Below, piece after piece: positions 31,951 through 43,032 of a DNA stretch of 64,000 bases. Within the stretch, counting starts at the first letter, position 1; every line of letters starts with the position of its first letter. The notes beneath the pieces were generated by a model that did not search any database, was not told the DNA's origin, and was given only the letters and a program-made list of their open reading frames with translations. Both the position numbers and the translations under genes were made by a program. The stretch is taken from contig OZ020269.1 of NCBI GenBank assembly GCA_963971225.1, positions 39,391,264 to 39,455,263 on the forward strand, in the 5' to 3' direction. The DNA is from Melieria omissa (Eukaryota > Arthropoda > Insecta > Diptera > Ulidiidae).

Positions 31951-33084
31951 CTGCAGGAAAGAAGTAGTCAGTTGGCAAAAGTAACTAAGTTTTAACTAAT
32001 TATTTGACAACCAATTTGTAACTGATTGAAAAATCATGCATGGCTACACAGTTCACGAGCGCATGCACCGTACTCGTTGCGTTGTTCGTACAAACGACAA
32101 GTCGCCATTGGCGTCTGCGCGATGAACAAGGGTTGCCTATTGTTTGAAAATTGATATTTTCTGAGGTCACGTTTTCGATCCTTAGAATTTGTGAGTGAAT
32201 CCAATGGGTTGGCAACATAAACGACGCCATATCGTGTTTTTTCGTCAAAGCGTGCGCGTGAAAAAGTGTAAATAAGTGCGTAGTTTAGTGGTGTGTAAAA
32301 TAAATTATTTAATAAGTAAAAAAAATACCTTAAAATCAAAAAATATTTGTCGCAAAATAACAAAAACAGAAGTGGAATTGAAAATGCGGCTGAAGGCACG
32401 ACTGAAGACGTGCAAGTGGAACATTTGTGCGCGGAAAATTACAGCGTGCCTGTAAGCTGCTGTCGTTGTAGCCGTGAACATTTTTGGGACTAATGGGAAA
32501 AGGCTTAAGAAGGACTACAACACATTTTTAAACGTTTTGCTTGGTATGTAGGCCCGTACACATATTCAAAATTACATTCACTGTGCATAATATTCCCATA
32601 ACTAATTCTACAATTCGTTCCTCTTTTAACTAGATTCAATAAATGCAGCTGATCCCATGGAAGAGCTGAGAGCAGCTATTGCCGGCGTTCAACTTAAATT
32701 TATTTAATATCTTAGTGCCTTAAGTGAACTGGCTGAAGTATTGTTTTATTTTACTTTTCTTTCTTTAAATTAATTTTTCTTGTAAAAGGATTTGAACTGT
32801 TATTTTTATGAAATATTTTACATTTTTGCTGTTTTGTTTGTAATTAGTTGTAAATATTATTTAAAAGGAGTGTACTTTGTTTTTGAAAACATTTAATACC
32901 ACAATCGTATGAATTGAATTCAGTATATTTGAAAATTAATTTAATGGGGTTATATGCAAGTAATTTTTAATTGGTTACTATTTAACTAGTTTAAAATCAG
33001 TTACAAACTAACTAATTTTTAACTAATCACAAAACAACTAGTTTTAAATCAGTCCATTGCAGACTAATTACACTGTGCAAGTCG

Positions 33085-34484
33085 AAAATTCAGACATGGC
33101 GGGGACTTATAGCGCGAGTTTTTATAGGTATACTGAGTTGAGGTCCACCAGCCGTTTGGCTGGATTGGCTCTAGTTTAAGGGGAGGTTCTTTCAAATTTT
33201 TTTGAAAAAATCGTGTTTTTTTCACATAAAATGAAAGTTGTATGTCCGTAGAATATGTGTACGAAAGCATTTTTCGATACGATCGCCTTGTCCGCACACG
33301 AGTTTGTTTCTTCTACAGTGTTTTCCCCAGTTTTTGCCCGGAGCTGCTATCTTTCAACACGTTTTTCTCGAAACCACGTTTTCCATCTGAATTTCAAGGA
33401 TATCTCTTGATCTATTGTTCTAATTTCCTTAATCTAAAGCATGTTTGAAAGGTGATCATTTTCTGTATGGCTTATACCTAAAACGAGCATAAGTTACTAT
33501 TAAATTGTTATTTATAATTAAGGTTTAATAACAAAAAAAGTGGCAAAAAAAACTTTTTTTTTCGAGCGTTCACATTTCAGTAAATTTTTGGTCAAAAATC
33601 ATTATAGTTAGGTATAAGCCATAGAAAATATCATCTACTTTCATTAAAAAAAAACCTTTTTCATTTCAGATTACTACAAGAGGCTGTAGGCTTGAAATTC
33701 GGAGACTAGATTTTTCAGGCAGTGATCGACGAAAGCCGCCATTGTTCAGCCGCCATTTTGAATTTTGTTACAAAAAATATATCATATTATTGTATAATAA
33801 AATACCCATTCAACCGTCAAAACCGGATGTTTCTATGTTTTTTCATCATGCCACAAATCATTTCCAAACTTAGGCCTTTTTTTGGCCAAATTTGAAAGAA
33901 CCTCCCCTTAAGAGAAATCCGACTTTGAAGTTTGCTCATTTTCAAATGCTAATAGGTCATAAATCGTTCCGAATATCGCTATACAGTCTTAGGCCAGTTT
34001 GTAGATATTTTAACGACCAACAAATTTGCTTAAGACACCAATCCAAAAAAAATACATTCAAACTGTGTAATTGCGATATGTGCATTTTTTTGCGCAGCGC
34101 AACGTGGCGTATGAGTGTCATTTTATTATATTTATATTAGAATTAACTGACACTCATACGCCACGTTGCGCTGCGCCAAAAAATGCACAAATCGCAATTA
34201 CACAGTTTGAATGTAGTTTTTTTTTATTGGTGCCTTAAGCAAATTTGTTGATCGTTAAAATATCTACAAACTTGCCGAAGACAGTAAAGCGATATTCGGA
34301 ACGATTTAGGACCTATTAGCATTTAAACGTTCGAAGACTTAAGCGACGAACTCGACTAAAATGAGCAAACTTCAAAGTCGGATTTCTCTTAAACTGGAGC
34401 CAATCCAGCCAAACGGCTGGTGGATCTTAACTCAGTATACCTGTGAAAACTCGCTCTGTAGGTCCCCTCCATGTCTGAATTTTT
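33085..34484. mobile_element. Foldback element: large near-perfect palindrome
   Basis: The left arm (33085-33179 plus 33912-34120) and right arm (34148-34484) are inverted copies. Shared text includes AAAATTCAGACATGG, CCAGCCGTTTGGCTGGATTG, AATCCGACTTTGAAGTTTGC and AACGTGGCGTATGAGTGTCA. The loop is about 27 bp of AT-rich DNA (34121-34147). The right arm has about 35 extra bases near 34326-34364. A TTAA MITE (33180-33907) interrupts the left arm. Confidence 0.85.
33180..33907. mobile_element. TTAA-targeted MITE, 728 bp (copy B), inside the foldback arm
   Basis: Ends GGGGAGGTTCTTTCAAATTT and its exact inverse, with TTAA outside both (33176-33179 and 33908-33911). The inner core ACACGTTTTTCTCGAAACCA and CTCTTGATCTATTGTTCTAA is shared with copy C (49760-50488, 729 bp, opposite orientation). 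An internal hairpin (GGCTTATACCTAA ... TTAGGTATAAGCC) lies at about 33470-33625. No coding capacity. Confidence 0.85.
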
Positions 34485-34717
34485 AGGGTAAATTTCACGC
34501 ACAGTGTTATTAATTGGTTTGGAAACAACTAGTTGGGAAGTCATGCAGAGGTAGACAATTGATGTGCTGCTCGGACATCGCCACGTTAAAATAATCACTT
34601 CTTTCCAAGCAAAATAACTAATTTGTAATCAGTCCCGTACAGAAAAGGACTAGTTATAAATTAGTTTAAAATTAGTTACATTTCCTGCAGGGCACGTTTT
34701 CGATTAAATATGTATAT

Positions 34718-35144
34718 TGGTACGATGAGAAATTTCGTGCCGCACTGTACAGGAATGCTTTTCTCCGCACGAATGTTTTCCAAGCATACTTTTAGGCATG
34801 CACTTTGAAGTACGACAAATTTGGTATAATTCGCTTGGTATAGTCCGATATGGCAAGGATGGTTCTCGAAGAAATAGGCTGTGCGAGAATGGTCGAGCGA
34901 TTTCCAATTAGAAGTTGCAAGAAACTTCGATGCGATAAGAAAACTGGTATAAAAGCAGCAGTGGCAGCGCAAGGGGTCGAGTCTGAGTTGAATAAGCAAA
35001 GTGGTAACAAGTGTAGATACAAGCAAAGTGTAATTCTGTAAATAAAGTGAGTTTCTGGCTGTGTTGCGCTGAATAGTTGAAGTTGTTTTATTTTCAACAC
35101 AATCGAAACGAACCTTGGAAGACGAGTTTGAAATTTTCGTAACA
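34718..35144 (+). repeat. Gypsy-2 5' LTR
   Basis: Starts TGGTACGATGAG, ends TTTCGTAACA. TATA box GGTATAAAAGCAGC near 34947; polyadenylation signal AATAAAGTG near 35041, so U3, R and U5 can be placed. Drives element transcription in a working copy. Confidence 0.9.
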
Positions 35145-35164
35145 TTTGGTGTCAGAAATTCGGA
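35145..35164 (+). promoter_or_regulatory. Gypsy-2 primer-binding region
   Basis: TTTGGTGTCAGAAATTCGG immediately follows the LTR. TGGTGTCAGAA-type sequence after the 5' LTR is typical of mdg1/412-like gypsy elements and should pair with a tRNA 3' end. The tRNA was not identified. Confidence 0.55.
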
Positions 35165-35207
35165 TTATGTTACTGAAGATAACAAAAAAATTATAAAAAA
35201 CGCAGAC

Positions 35208-36677
35208 ATGGTTAAACTCGAGCTGCTGAAGGTGGACCAGCTGAAGAAGGAGCTGGCTGCCTGAAATTTGCCGACTGTTGGCGGAAAGGTGGAGTTGCAG
35301 CTGCGCTTGCGAGAGGCGTGTGAGTCACGAGGCATCGATTGGGCTGCACACGAGTTCGGAACGCAGGAACAAGAGGCGTCGGCCAAAGTGGAGGAATCGC
35401 CTGCGGGTGTTGCGTCGACGCAAAGTACGGCTGCAGCGGCTGCGCCACTACAAGCGTTGGACATGAGCCAGCTAATGGCTGCACTTAAGGGCATCTCGGC
35501 GCAAATTGAAACGGCGAATAGAGAAATGGCAGCGAAACTGGAAACCACGAATCAGGAACTGTCGGCGCAAATGGCAGCAAAACGGGAAACTACAAATCTC
35601 GAAATTTCGGCAAAAGTCGAAACGACAAGTCTAGAAATAGCCAAAATGGAAAATGAAAATCGCGAAATGTCGGCGCAAATGGTAGCGAAACTGGAAACTA
35701 CGAATCAAGAAATAGCAAGAATGGAAACGGCGACCCGTGAAATATCGGAGCAAATGGAAGCGTGCAACCGATAAATGGCGACAAATTCGGCGCGCATAGA
35801 GCAGAAGGTGGAGGAAATTTCCGATAGACTGAACGGGAAAGTTGAGCATCTTGAGACGCGAATGGACAAGTGGGACAAACGAGTTGACAGTCTGGAGGAT
35901 TCGGTAAACAGGAAAATCGATGAGCGGCTTAGACAGGTACAGCCACGGGAATGTTTGCCGCCGGTTCCGGAAAGTTTCGTCACCCGAACAGAAGTGCCTA
36001 CTTATGATGGTGCTACGCCGTTCGATACATTTAAACTGCAATGCGACTTAGCTGCTTTGGAAAATCAGTGGACCGATATCAGGAAGGGTCGGAGATTGGC
36101 ACTAGCGCTGAAAGGTCCTGCGGCTGAGGTAATGAAATCAGTTCCGGAATGTTCGAGAAGTGATTATGAGGCCGTCATGAGAGCGTTGGCAGCGAAGTAC
36201 AGCAACGAGCACAACCATACGCTATACTACTGTGAGCTGAAGAACCGCAGGCAAAGAGCCAGAGACAGAGTCTGCAGAGCGCTGCAGACATATGCAGCAG
36301 ACATTGAACGGCTCGTACAGTTGTGCTACCCAAAATTCGGCGCTGATGATCTCGAGAGGATGAAGATTGAGTCTTTCATTGAAGGTCTTCATGATCCGGA
36401 GACACGTCGCAGTGCGTTGATGATGGGCAAGCCGACATTCAAGGAAACGGTGACCAGCGCGATGACATATGAGGCGACATGGATTGGAGGCACTCGGTAT
36501 GCACCTGCAAGCATACGCCAAATCCAGCCGGACAGTGACATTTCGATCCAGGCCATAAGCTCTGAGACACCGGGCAGGCCACGGGTTGTCTCCTCTAAAG
36601 TTGTTTGCTGGACATGTGGCAAGCAGGGCCACATATCACGAGACTGCCGCCAACGAAAGAGGCGTTCCCGTTCTTGA
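35208..36677 (+). pseudogene. gag: Gypsy-2 gag, two in-frame stops
   Basis: The frame from ATG 35208 reads MVKLELLKVDQLKKEL (SAP-like start), meets TGA at 35262-35264, continues in phase, meets TAA at 35772-35774 and continues again to 36677. Residues between the stops form repeated 14-residue-like segments (ETTNQELSAQMAAK, ETTNQEIARME), probably a long coiled coil. The capsid-like region carries TYDGATPFDTFKLQCDLA and FIEGLHDPETRRSALM. One CCHC knuckle lies near the end (CWTCGKQGHISRDC). The repeats may have expanded by slippage. The stops prevent a full Gag from this copy. Confidence 0.85.
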
Positions 36678-36844
36678 TCGCAATCGCCTGAAGTGAGGAA
36701 TACTGACAATCGAGGCCCAGCCAACAAGCGCAGGGCTGACGACGAGGAGTCGTTAAACTAAAACGGGTCAGCCCAAAGGGGCGTGAGCTGATCCCCACAA
36801 CCTGCTGCCTCACCGTCCTTGTCTCACAGCTGAAACGACAACCC

Positions 36845-36970
36845 AGCAGCTTGACGATTGAAGGAAAGATAGATGGAAAGTTCGTGTTGACACTGGATAC
36901 TGGAGCGTCATATTCGATCATAAAAAGGAAGCTTTTGAAGAACTGGGAACCGCTACATGGCATACAGCTG
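36845..36970 (+). pseudogene. pol: Gypsy-2 aspartic protease fragment
   Basis: SLTIEGKIDGKFVLTLDTGA with the retropepsin active site LDTGAS at about 36893-36910, followed by SIIKRKLLKNWEPLHG. The phase changes near 36957-36990; the continuation (TATGERAPVRGKVTKL, then VDFMIRHGFTLDL) is in the long pol frame that follows. The enzyme would process Gag-Pol. Confidence 0.75.
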
Positions 36971-38990
36971 CCTGACTGCGACTGGCGAGCGTGCGCCGGT
37001 AAGAGGAAAAGTAACAAAACTAATTGCTATCGGCACTAGCAGCCTGGAACATGAGTTCATCGTCGCGGAGATAATGGACGACGTGATTATTGGCGTGGAT
37101 TTCATGATTAGGCACGGTTTTACACTGGACCTGAAAGAAAATGTGCTGAGGTATGCCAACGTTGAATTCCCCCTGCACACTGGCTATGAGCGAAGCGTGG
37201 CGGTAAGGAAAGCTGTATCGTGTCAACACCAGAAGATACCAGCGAATTCCGAGGCGATTGTGTGGGCAAAGGTGGACGAGGACGATGGGACAAGTCGGCT
37301 GTGGGTTGTAGAAGCGCCAAAACAAGGATACGACAACATAATAATCGGACGTACATTAGTGGAACCCAAAAATGGCAAAATACCAGTCAGGATACTCAAT
37401 CCACTGAACACGACCAGATATGTCGGAAAAGATGCGGTCATTGGCGAGTGTAGAGAGGCTGAAGCAGTTATCAATTGCGAAAGCAGTCCACCAGGAGGAA
37501 GTAAGAAAAGCGGTTCTAACATGGACGCCATACCGCAGAACCAGTGGAGTAGCGAATTGACAGCCGAGCAGAAACAGAAGGCGAGATCACTCCTACAGCA
37601 CTTTGAGTCAATATTTGCAACAGAAGCGGGCGGAACAGCCATAGTGAAACACAACATCGACACCGGAAGTGCGAAACCAATCCGCCAACCGCCAAGACGA
37701 GTTCCTCTGGCCAAGAGGGATGAGGTCGCAACTTTAATCGGAAACATGGGTAAGGAAAAGGTCATAGAGCCTTCGTCAGGCCCTTGGTGTTCGCCGGTCG
37801 TGCTAGTCAAGAAAAAGGATGGCAGTACCCGATTTTGTGTGGACTATCGAAAGCTCAATGACGTGACTAAGAAGGACAGCTATCCACTACCTCGGATCGA
37901 TGACACCCTGGACACACTGTCAGGCACACAGTGGTTTTCCACACTCGACTTTCGCAGCGGCTATTGGCAGGTGGAGCTTGCAGACAAGGACAAGGAGAAA
38001 ACGGCTTTTAGTGTTGGCGACGGTTTGTGGCAGTTCACCGTCATGCCGTTTGGACTCTGCAATGCACCAGCGACATTCGAGCGGCTAATGGAACGTGTGC
38101 TAAAAGGGCTGCATTGGCGGACATGTATGGTCTACCTGGACGGCATAATCGTGATGGGTAAAAGCTTTGACGACCACCTGGGAAAGCTAAAGGAGGTATT
38201 CGAGCGAATACAGAAAGCCGGGCTTAAACTCAACCCAAAGAAGTGCTCGCTGTTTCAAAAGGAGGTCAAGTATCTGGGTCACACGGTTTCCGCTCGCGGA
38301 GTACATACGGATGAAGGCAAAATCACGGCGGTGAAGGAGTGGCCCCGGCCACGCAATCTACACGAACTTCGCAGTTTCCTGGGCCTGTGCACATACTACC
38401 GAAGATTCGTTCCAGGATTTGCGAACATAGCTGGTAGCTTGCAAAAACTGACGAAAAAGAATCAAGCCTTCGCGTGGGGTGAAGAGCAGGAGCAGGAACA
38501 AGTGATAGCATACTACAGCAAAATTTTTTCAAAGCCTGAACGCAACTACTGTGTGACCCGAAAGGAGTTGCTCGCAGTATTGGAATACGTGAAACACTTC
38601 CATAAATACCTGTATGGGCAAAAGTTTCGCCTGCGCACAGATCATGCGGCATTGAAATGGCTGCTGAACTTTAAGGATCCGAAAGGCCAGTTGGCGCGGT
38701 GGATCGAACGACTGCAGAGCTACGACTACACGGTAGAGCATCGCAAGGGTAGCAGCCATGGAAATGCCGATGCCTTGTCACGCCGTCCGTGCAAAACCGA
38801 ATGCAGGCATTGTTCGCGAGCCGAAAGCAAAGAGCAGATAGTGGACGTGCGATTGGTCAGCGTTATGCCAGAGGAGGAGTGGTCTGCGGAGAGGATACAA
38901 AAGGACCAGCGCGAGGATACGGATCTTAAAAAAATCATTGAAGGCAAGGAGCAAGGCGCACGTCCAGACTGGCAGGAGATGGCCGGTTAG
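36957..38990 (+). pseudogene. pol: Gypsy-2 RT and RNase H, YLDG active site and internal deletion
   Basis: A 677-residue frame. The N-terminal part finishes the protease (IIGVDFMIRHG). RT: PLAKRDEVATLIGNM, VLVKKKDGSTRFCVDYRKLN, TLDFRSGYWQVELAD, VMPFGLCNAPATFERLM. The catalytic box reads MVYLDGIIVMG, where the family has YLDD, so one metal-binding aspartate is lost. RNase H begins abruptly after AFAWGEEQEQEQ: about 40 residues that normally carry the first catalytic Asp are missing, while RTDHAALKWLLNF and HGNADALSRRP remain. It ends at TAG 38988-38990 in front of a truncated integrase. Catalytically dead by two independent lesions. Confidence 0.85.
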
Positions 38991-39936
38991 AGCCCGATCG
39001 CGAAGGAGTCTGTCGTCGATTGGATTAAGAGCTGTGATCGATGTTCGGCTGCGAAAGGGCCAACAAGAAGATCTCGGGGCCGCATGCAGCAGTACAACAT
39101 GGGAGCGCCCTTTGAGCGAATTGCCAAATATGTGCTGGTGGTAATGGACTATTTCAGCAAATGGCCCGAAGTGTATCCTATTCCTAACCAGGAGGCCCCC
39201 ACGGTCGCGGAAATGCTGGTAAACAACTGGGTGGCCAGATTTGGAGTTCCACTGGAGTTGCACTCAGATCAAGGCCGGAATTTCGAGTCTCTGGTTATAA
39301 AGGAAGTGTGTGAGCTACTAGGAATAAGGAAAACTCGCACCTGTCCTTTTCATCCCCAGTCCAACGACATGGTGGAACGATTCAATCGAACGCTGGAAGA
39401 ATATCTGTGGAAAGTAGTAGGCAGGAATTAAAAGGATTGTTCCGCTGTTCTTGATGGCGTATAGGTCAGCCCCGCACGATACGACATCACTCACTCCAGC
39501 ACGAGCAGTGTTCGGCACGGAGCTGAGGTTGCCTGCTGACTTGAAGTTCGGAGTCGTCAGCACGACGGAAGGCGCTAAGATGGATTACGCAGTTAATAAG
39601 CGATCGGAGCTGGAAGAAATCCACCAGTTTATAAGGGACCGTATCCAACTGGTCAGCGATAAGATGAAAGCCAGATATGATCTACGAGCTAACACAGCAG
39701 GGTTCCAAGAAGGCGATCTAGTAATGCTTCACAACCCGCAGCGGAGGAAAGGTTTGTCTCCAAAGCTTCAAGCGTCATGGGAAGGACCGTACAAGGTGGT
39801 GACCAGGATTAATGACGTGGTGTACAGGGTTCAACGCTGCTGCAGCGGAAACGCCAGGCTGAAGGTAGTCCATTTGGAGCGCCTGGCGTCTTACTCTGGC
39901 GGAGCCTCTGTACTTGTTCGGGACGAACAAGTCTAA
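38991..39936 (+). pseudogene. pol: Gypsy-2 integrase, truncated and frameshifted
   Basis: In phase with the RT frame after the TAG: WIKSCDRCSAAKGPTRRSRG is the end of the zinc module; most of the HHCC motif is missing. The core reads GAPFERIAKYVLVVMDYFSK, with a short deletion removing the segment that should hold the first Asp. LHSDQGRNFES and MVERFNRTLEEYL carry the remaining D and E. TAA at 39429-39431 ends that phase; the C-terminal region (MAYRSAPHDTT, LPADLKFG, WEGPYKVVTRI) is in another phase and ends at 39936. No envelope gene follows. Confidence 0.8.
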
Positions 39937-39947
39937 GTGATGGGCAG

Positions 39948-40374
39948 TGATACGATGAGAAATTCCGTGCCGCACTGTACAGGAATGCTTTTCTCCGCAC
40001 GAATGTTTTCTAAGCATACTTTTAGGCATGCACTTTGAAGTACGACAAATTTGGTATAATTCGCTTGGTATAGTCCGATATGGCAAGGATGGTTCTCGAA
40101 GAAATAGGCTGTGCGAGAATGGTCGAGCGATTTCCAATTAGAAGTTGCAAGAAACTTTGATGCGATAAGAAAACTGGTATAAAAGCAGCAGTGGCAGCGC
40201 AAGGGGTCGAGTCTGAGTTGAATAAGCAAAGTGGTAACAAGTGTAGATACAAGCAAAGTGTAATTCTGTAAATAAAGTGAGTTCCTGGCTGCGTTGCGCT
40301 GAATAGTTGAAGTTGTTTTATTTTCAACACAATCGAAACGAACCTTGGAAGACGAGTTTGGAATTTTCGTAACA
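39948..40374 (+). repeat. Gypsy-2 3' LTR
   Basis: Starts TGATACGATGAG, ends TTTCGTAACA, and is nearly identical to the 5' LTR. The preceding text GAACAAGTCTAAGTGATGGG lacks a clear long polypurine tract. ATAT follows directly at 40375-40378. Confidence 0.9.
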
Positions 40375-40378
40375 ATAT

Positions 40379-41145
40379 GAATCAAATGCGTAATATTTGT
40401 TTTTTGGCTGCTGTTGCCATCATTGTAATCACGTTGCGAACTACTCCGCGACCACTCAAGCCGACGCCATCTTGCAGTCGCGTGGCCATGTCGCTGCCGT
40501 CGTCTATGTGTTTGGGGCATGAAATTGTAACTATTTATATTTTCTGTCTGGCCTTTGTTAGCATCACTGCTTTAGAACATCACTGCTTGAACAATTCCAA
40601 CTTTGTTCGTACTTCAGTAAAAATTGAATATTCTAAAATATCTACACATTGCCACTTATTTTAAATTGATTGTACATATGACGGTAAAATTAATATGGAC
40701 GAATGTTTGATAAGAGACTGCGATAGCACTGTAAAATTTGTGTTTAGGACCTCAACAATATGATTATGATGACGTTAATGCGGCTTTCATTGCAATCACG
40801 TAGTTTACTACAGGGTGGTCAAATCCGCCACCATCTTGAATGTGTTCGGGACATAAATGTACGACTGCGCATATTGTCCTGAACTTACTGCAGACTGTAG
40901 TACATATGTCCAAAAACAAAATCAGATATGATGGGCCTGGCGAAATAAATGATCGCTGCAAACATTTCAAGAAATAAACAATCAGCAAACATAATTAAAA
41001 AGAAAATAAAGAAATAGAAATTAAGTAAAAACGTGTTTACTGGGTCGCAATACTCGTAATTTTTAATTAATCAAAATTGTTATCAAATCAAAAATTCCTT
41101 TTTTATGACCCACATAAATACAATCGAAAATAATTTAAATAATAA
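40379..41145. other. Unclassified dispersed-repeat DNA
   Basis: No gene seen. CATGTCGCTGCCGTCGTCTA followed by GTGTTTGGGGCATG (about 40485-40520) resembles 60875-60905 and 61365-61405. TTATATTTTCTGTCTGGC and ACTGCAGACTGTAGTACA resemble 53220-53310. These are diverged copies of unnamed repeats. Confidence 0.4.
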
Positions 41146-41148
41146 TAA

Positions 41149-42174
41149 CACTGCACAACAGCATGTCGTTTTGCATGGAGTTTTTACATGATTCTGAATC
41201 GTTTTTCCACGCTGTTTTCAAAACCATACTCCGTTTTTATGTAACAGCTCTAGTTTTCGCAAAAAATGGGCGTGTCACTTTTTCGAATTTTCCTCGGCTT
41301 TTTTCTCGTTTTCGACTGTTATTTCTGAACCAAAAATCGTATCGACATGATTTTTATATCGTTGCACTTACAACATTTCACGCCATATTTTCTGACATTA
41401 ATCATGCAAATCAGCACCACAACACAGCCAAATTATTTCGCAGAATACACATTCGCATCGAAATAATAGCAAAAATGCATCATTGCCATTTTCATCACTT
41501 TTCATACTTTTTCCTTAAAAAATTAGGAGCTTCAAAATATGCTCTTTTATATGTTCCATTTATAGTCTGGAATGCAAGCAAAAAACAAAAAGATTTTTAA
41601 TTGTTCGAAGCAAAAAAATTAAAAACTTTGCATATTTTAAGGCCCCTAATTTTTTAAGGAGAAAGTATGAAAAGTAATGAAAATGGCTATGATTATTTCG
41701 TTCATTTTTACTATTATTTCGATGCGAATGTGTATTCTGCCAAATAATTTGGCTGTGTTGTATTGCTTGATGTGTCGACTTTCATTATACTCCTAACTCG
41801 TTAATTGTTTTACAAAATATGTGTATGTTTTTGACCATCAAAGAAAACGCCTTAAAATTTCATATTTTCCGACGTTGAGGTCCAATTACCGCGGCATTTT
41901 AAAACATATAAAAATAAGTTGATAATGCGATGAAGAAGCCGTGCGGTGTTGATAATGCGATGAGATGAAAATCATGTCAATCGGAGTTTTGGTTTAGAAA
42001 TTACGATCAAAAATATGGAACAAGTAGAGGAAAAACTGAAAAAATGACACGGTACCTATATCTTACTAACTAGAGCTGATAGAAAAAATCTGAGGATAGA
42101 TTCGAATTCAGCGCACCCAAATTAGTAAGAAAAACTCCATGCAACAGAAAAAAGTGTTTTTTTGTTGTGCTGTG
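41149..42174. mobile_element. CACTG-ended MITE, copy 2, in a SINE tail
   Basis: Left end CACTGCACAACAGCATGTCG; right end GTTGTGCTGTG. TAA outside both (41146-41148 and 42175-42177). The interior matches copy 1 (16648-17810), including the ACAGCCAAATTATTT ... AAATAATTTGGCTGTG foldback. The text left of it (AATAATAATAA) and right of it (TTGACTGGCACG) joins into the (TAA)n tail and body of a SINE. Confidence 0.8.
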
Positions 42175-42177
42175 TAA

Positions 42178-42500
42178 TTGACTGGCACGACAGCCCGATA
42201 CCGCGACTAAAGCCTAGCTGGTAGCTACCCGCAACCATCCGTGTTGTGCGTGCGACTTTTTACAAAGTTGGAAGGGACCTACAGTTTTATGCCGATTCCG
42301 AAGGGCGAGTTTGGAGCTTTTTCATAAGCAATTTTTATTCTCAGAGGGTGGCCATTTCTTGCTGAGAGGACAGCCGCCGCGGCGTAAGAAAAATTTGTTT
42401 TCTGTTTTTCTTCGGTGTTAGTAGCAACGGAGTCTTGAACCGGGGTTCGAGCGTCACATTTGACTCGGGGCCCTACGCACTAGCCAGCTGAGCTACGGCG
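42178..42500 (-). mobile_element. tRNA-derived SINE, copy 2, split by a MITE and a Transib
   Basis: The body matches the other SINE copies (GGAAGGGACCTACAGTTTTA, GAGCTTTTTCATAAGCAATT). The minus-strand head reads CGCCGTAGCTCAGCTGGCTA (A box) with CTCGAACCCCGGTTC (B box). The tail continues left of the MITE at about 41130-41148. The last few head bases lie beyond the Transib at 46230-46237. AATAATTTAAAT on the left and GATAATATAAAT after 46240 are a plausible imperfect target duplication. Confidence 0.75.
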
Positions 42501-43032
42501 CACAGTGGCTCAATTTGTCATTTCAGGTTGCAAAATTAATAACTCCTGAACGAATAGAGATAATTGGAAAATTTTTTTTGCTGTTGATTAGAAATTCATC
42601 AGGCTATTGTATTTTCAAAAATGAACTAGATCGAGTTACAGGGTGCTACGTAATACTTTGTCAAAGTTCGGCTTACTGTAAATAAGAATAATGCGAGCTA
42701 CAATGATAAGTTTTAGTTGCAAAATTAATGAAAATGCATTAAAAAAGATGAAAAGTAATAAGAAATTTAAGAAATAAGCTGAAAACGTCAAATTTAAAGA
42801 TACAAATTAATAAATTTCGCTTTCAAAATTAGAACCAGAATTCGGGAAATTTACGTAAACTTACCTTGAAATTACCTTTCAACTTGTGTTTATTTATTGT
42901 AAATTATTTTAATAGTAATAGTTTTAGTAATAGTAGTTCTAGTAGTGAAATCAGCACTAGTATTATATTATTAACAAAAATACTTATATCTGAGTTATGA
43001 TGATATTTTCCTCTTATTAAATAATATGAAAT

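Larger units (their letters stand above)
31951..34690. repeat. Composite repeat with CTGCAGGAAA ends and AACTAGTT-rich flanks
   Basis: CTGCAGGAAA at 31951 is matched inverted by TTTCCTGCAG at 34681-34690. Inside both ends lie many AACTAATTTT, AACTAGTTTT and GTAACTGATT-type motifs (31980-32030, 32985-33070 and 34600-34680), like subterminal repeats of a DNA transposon. No target duplication is visible. The foldback at 33085-34484 lies within. A possible 90-bp intron with GTATGT and TTTTAACTAG borders occurs at 32544-32633, but no gene product was recognised around it. Confidence 0.4.
34718..40374 (+). mobile_element. Gypsy-2: Ty3/gypsy LTR retrotransposon, defective but with young LTRs
   Basis: Two 427-bp LTRs (34718-35144 and 39948-40374) differ at about seven positions by eye (about 1.6%). 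ATAT flanks the whole (34714-34717 and 40375-40378). Internal order: primer-binding region, gag with zinc knuckle, protease, RT, RNase H, integrase. Gag has in-frame stops, and pol has a frameshift, internal deletions and a mutated RT active site. The LTR promoter appears intact. Confidence 0.9.

Noticed and set aside
34676..35145. Frames of 116-117 codons on the minus strand, repeated at 39933-40520
   Set aside because: They are antisense readings of the two gypsy-2 LTRs, and their near-identity reflects the LTRs.
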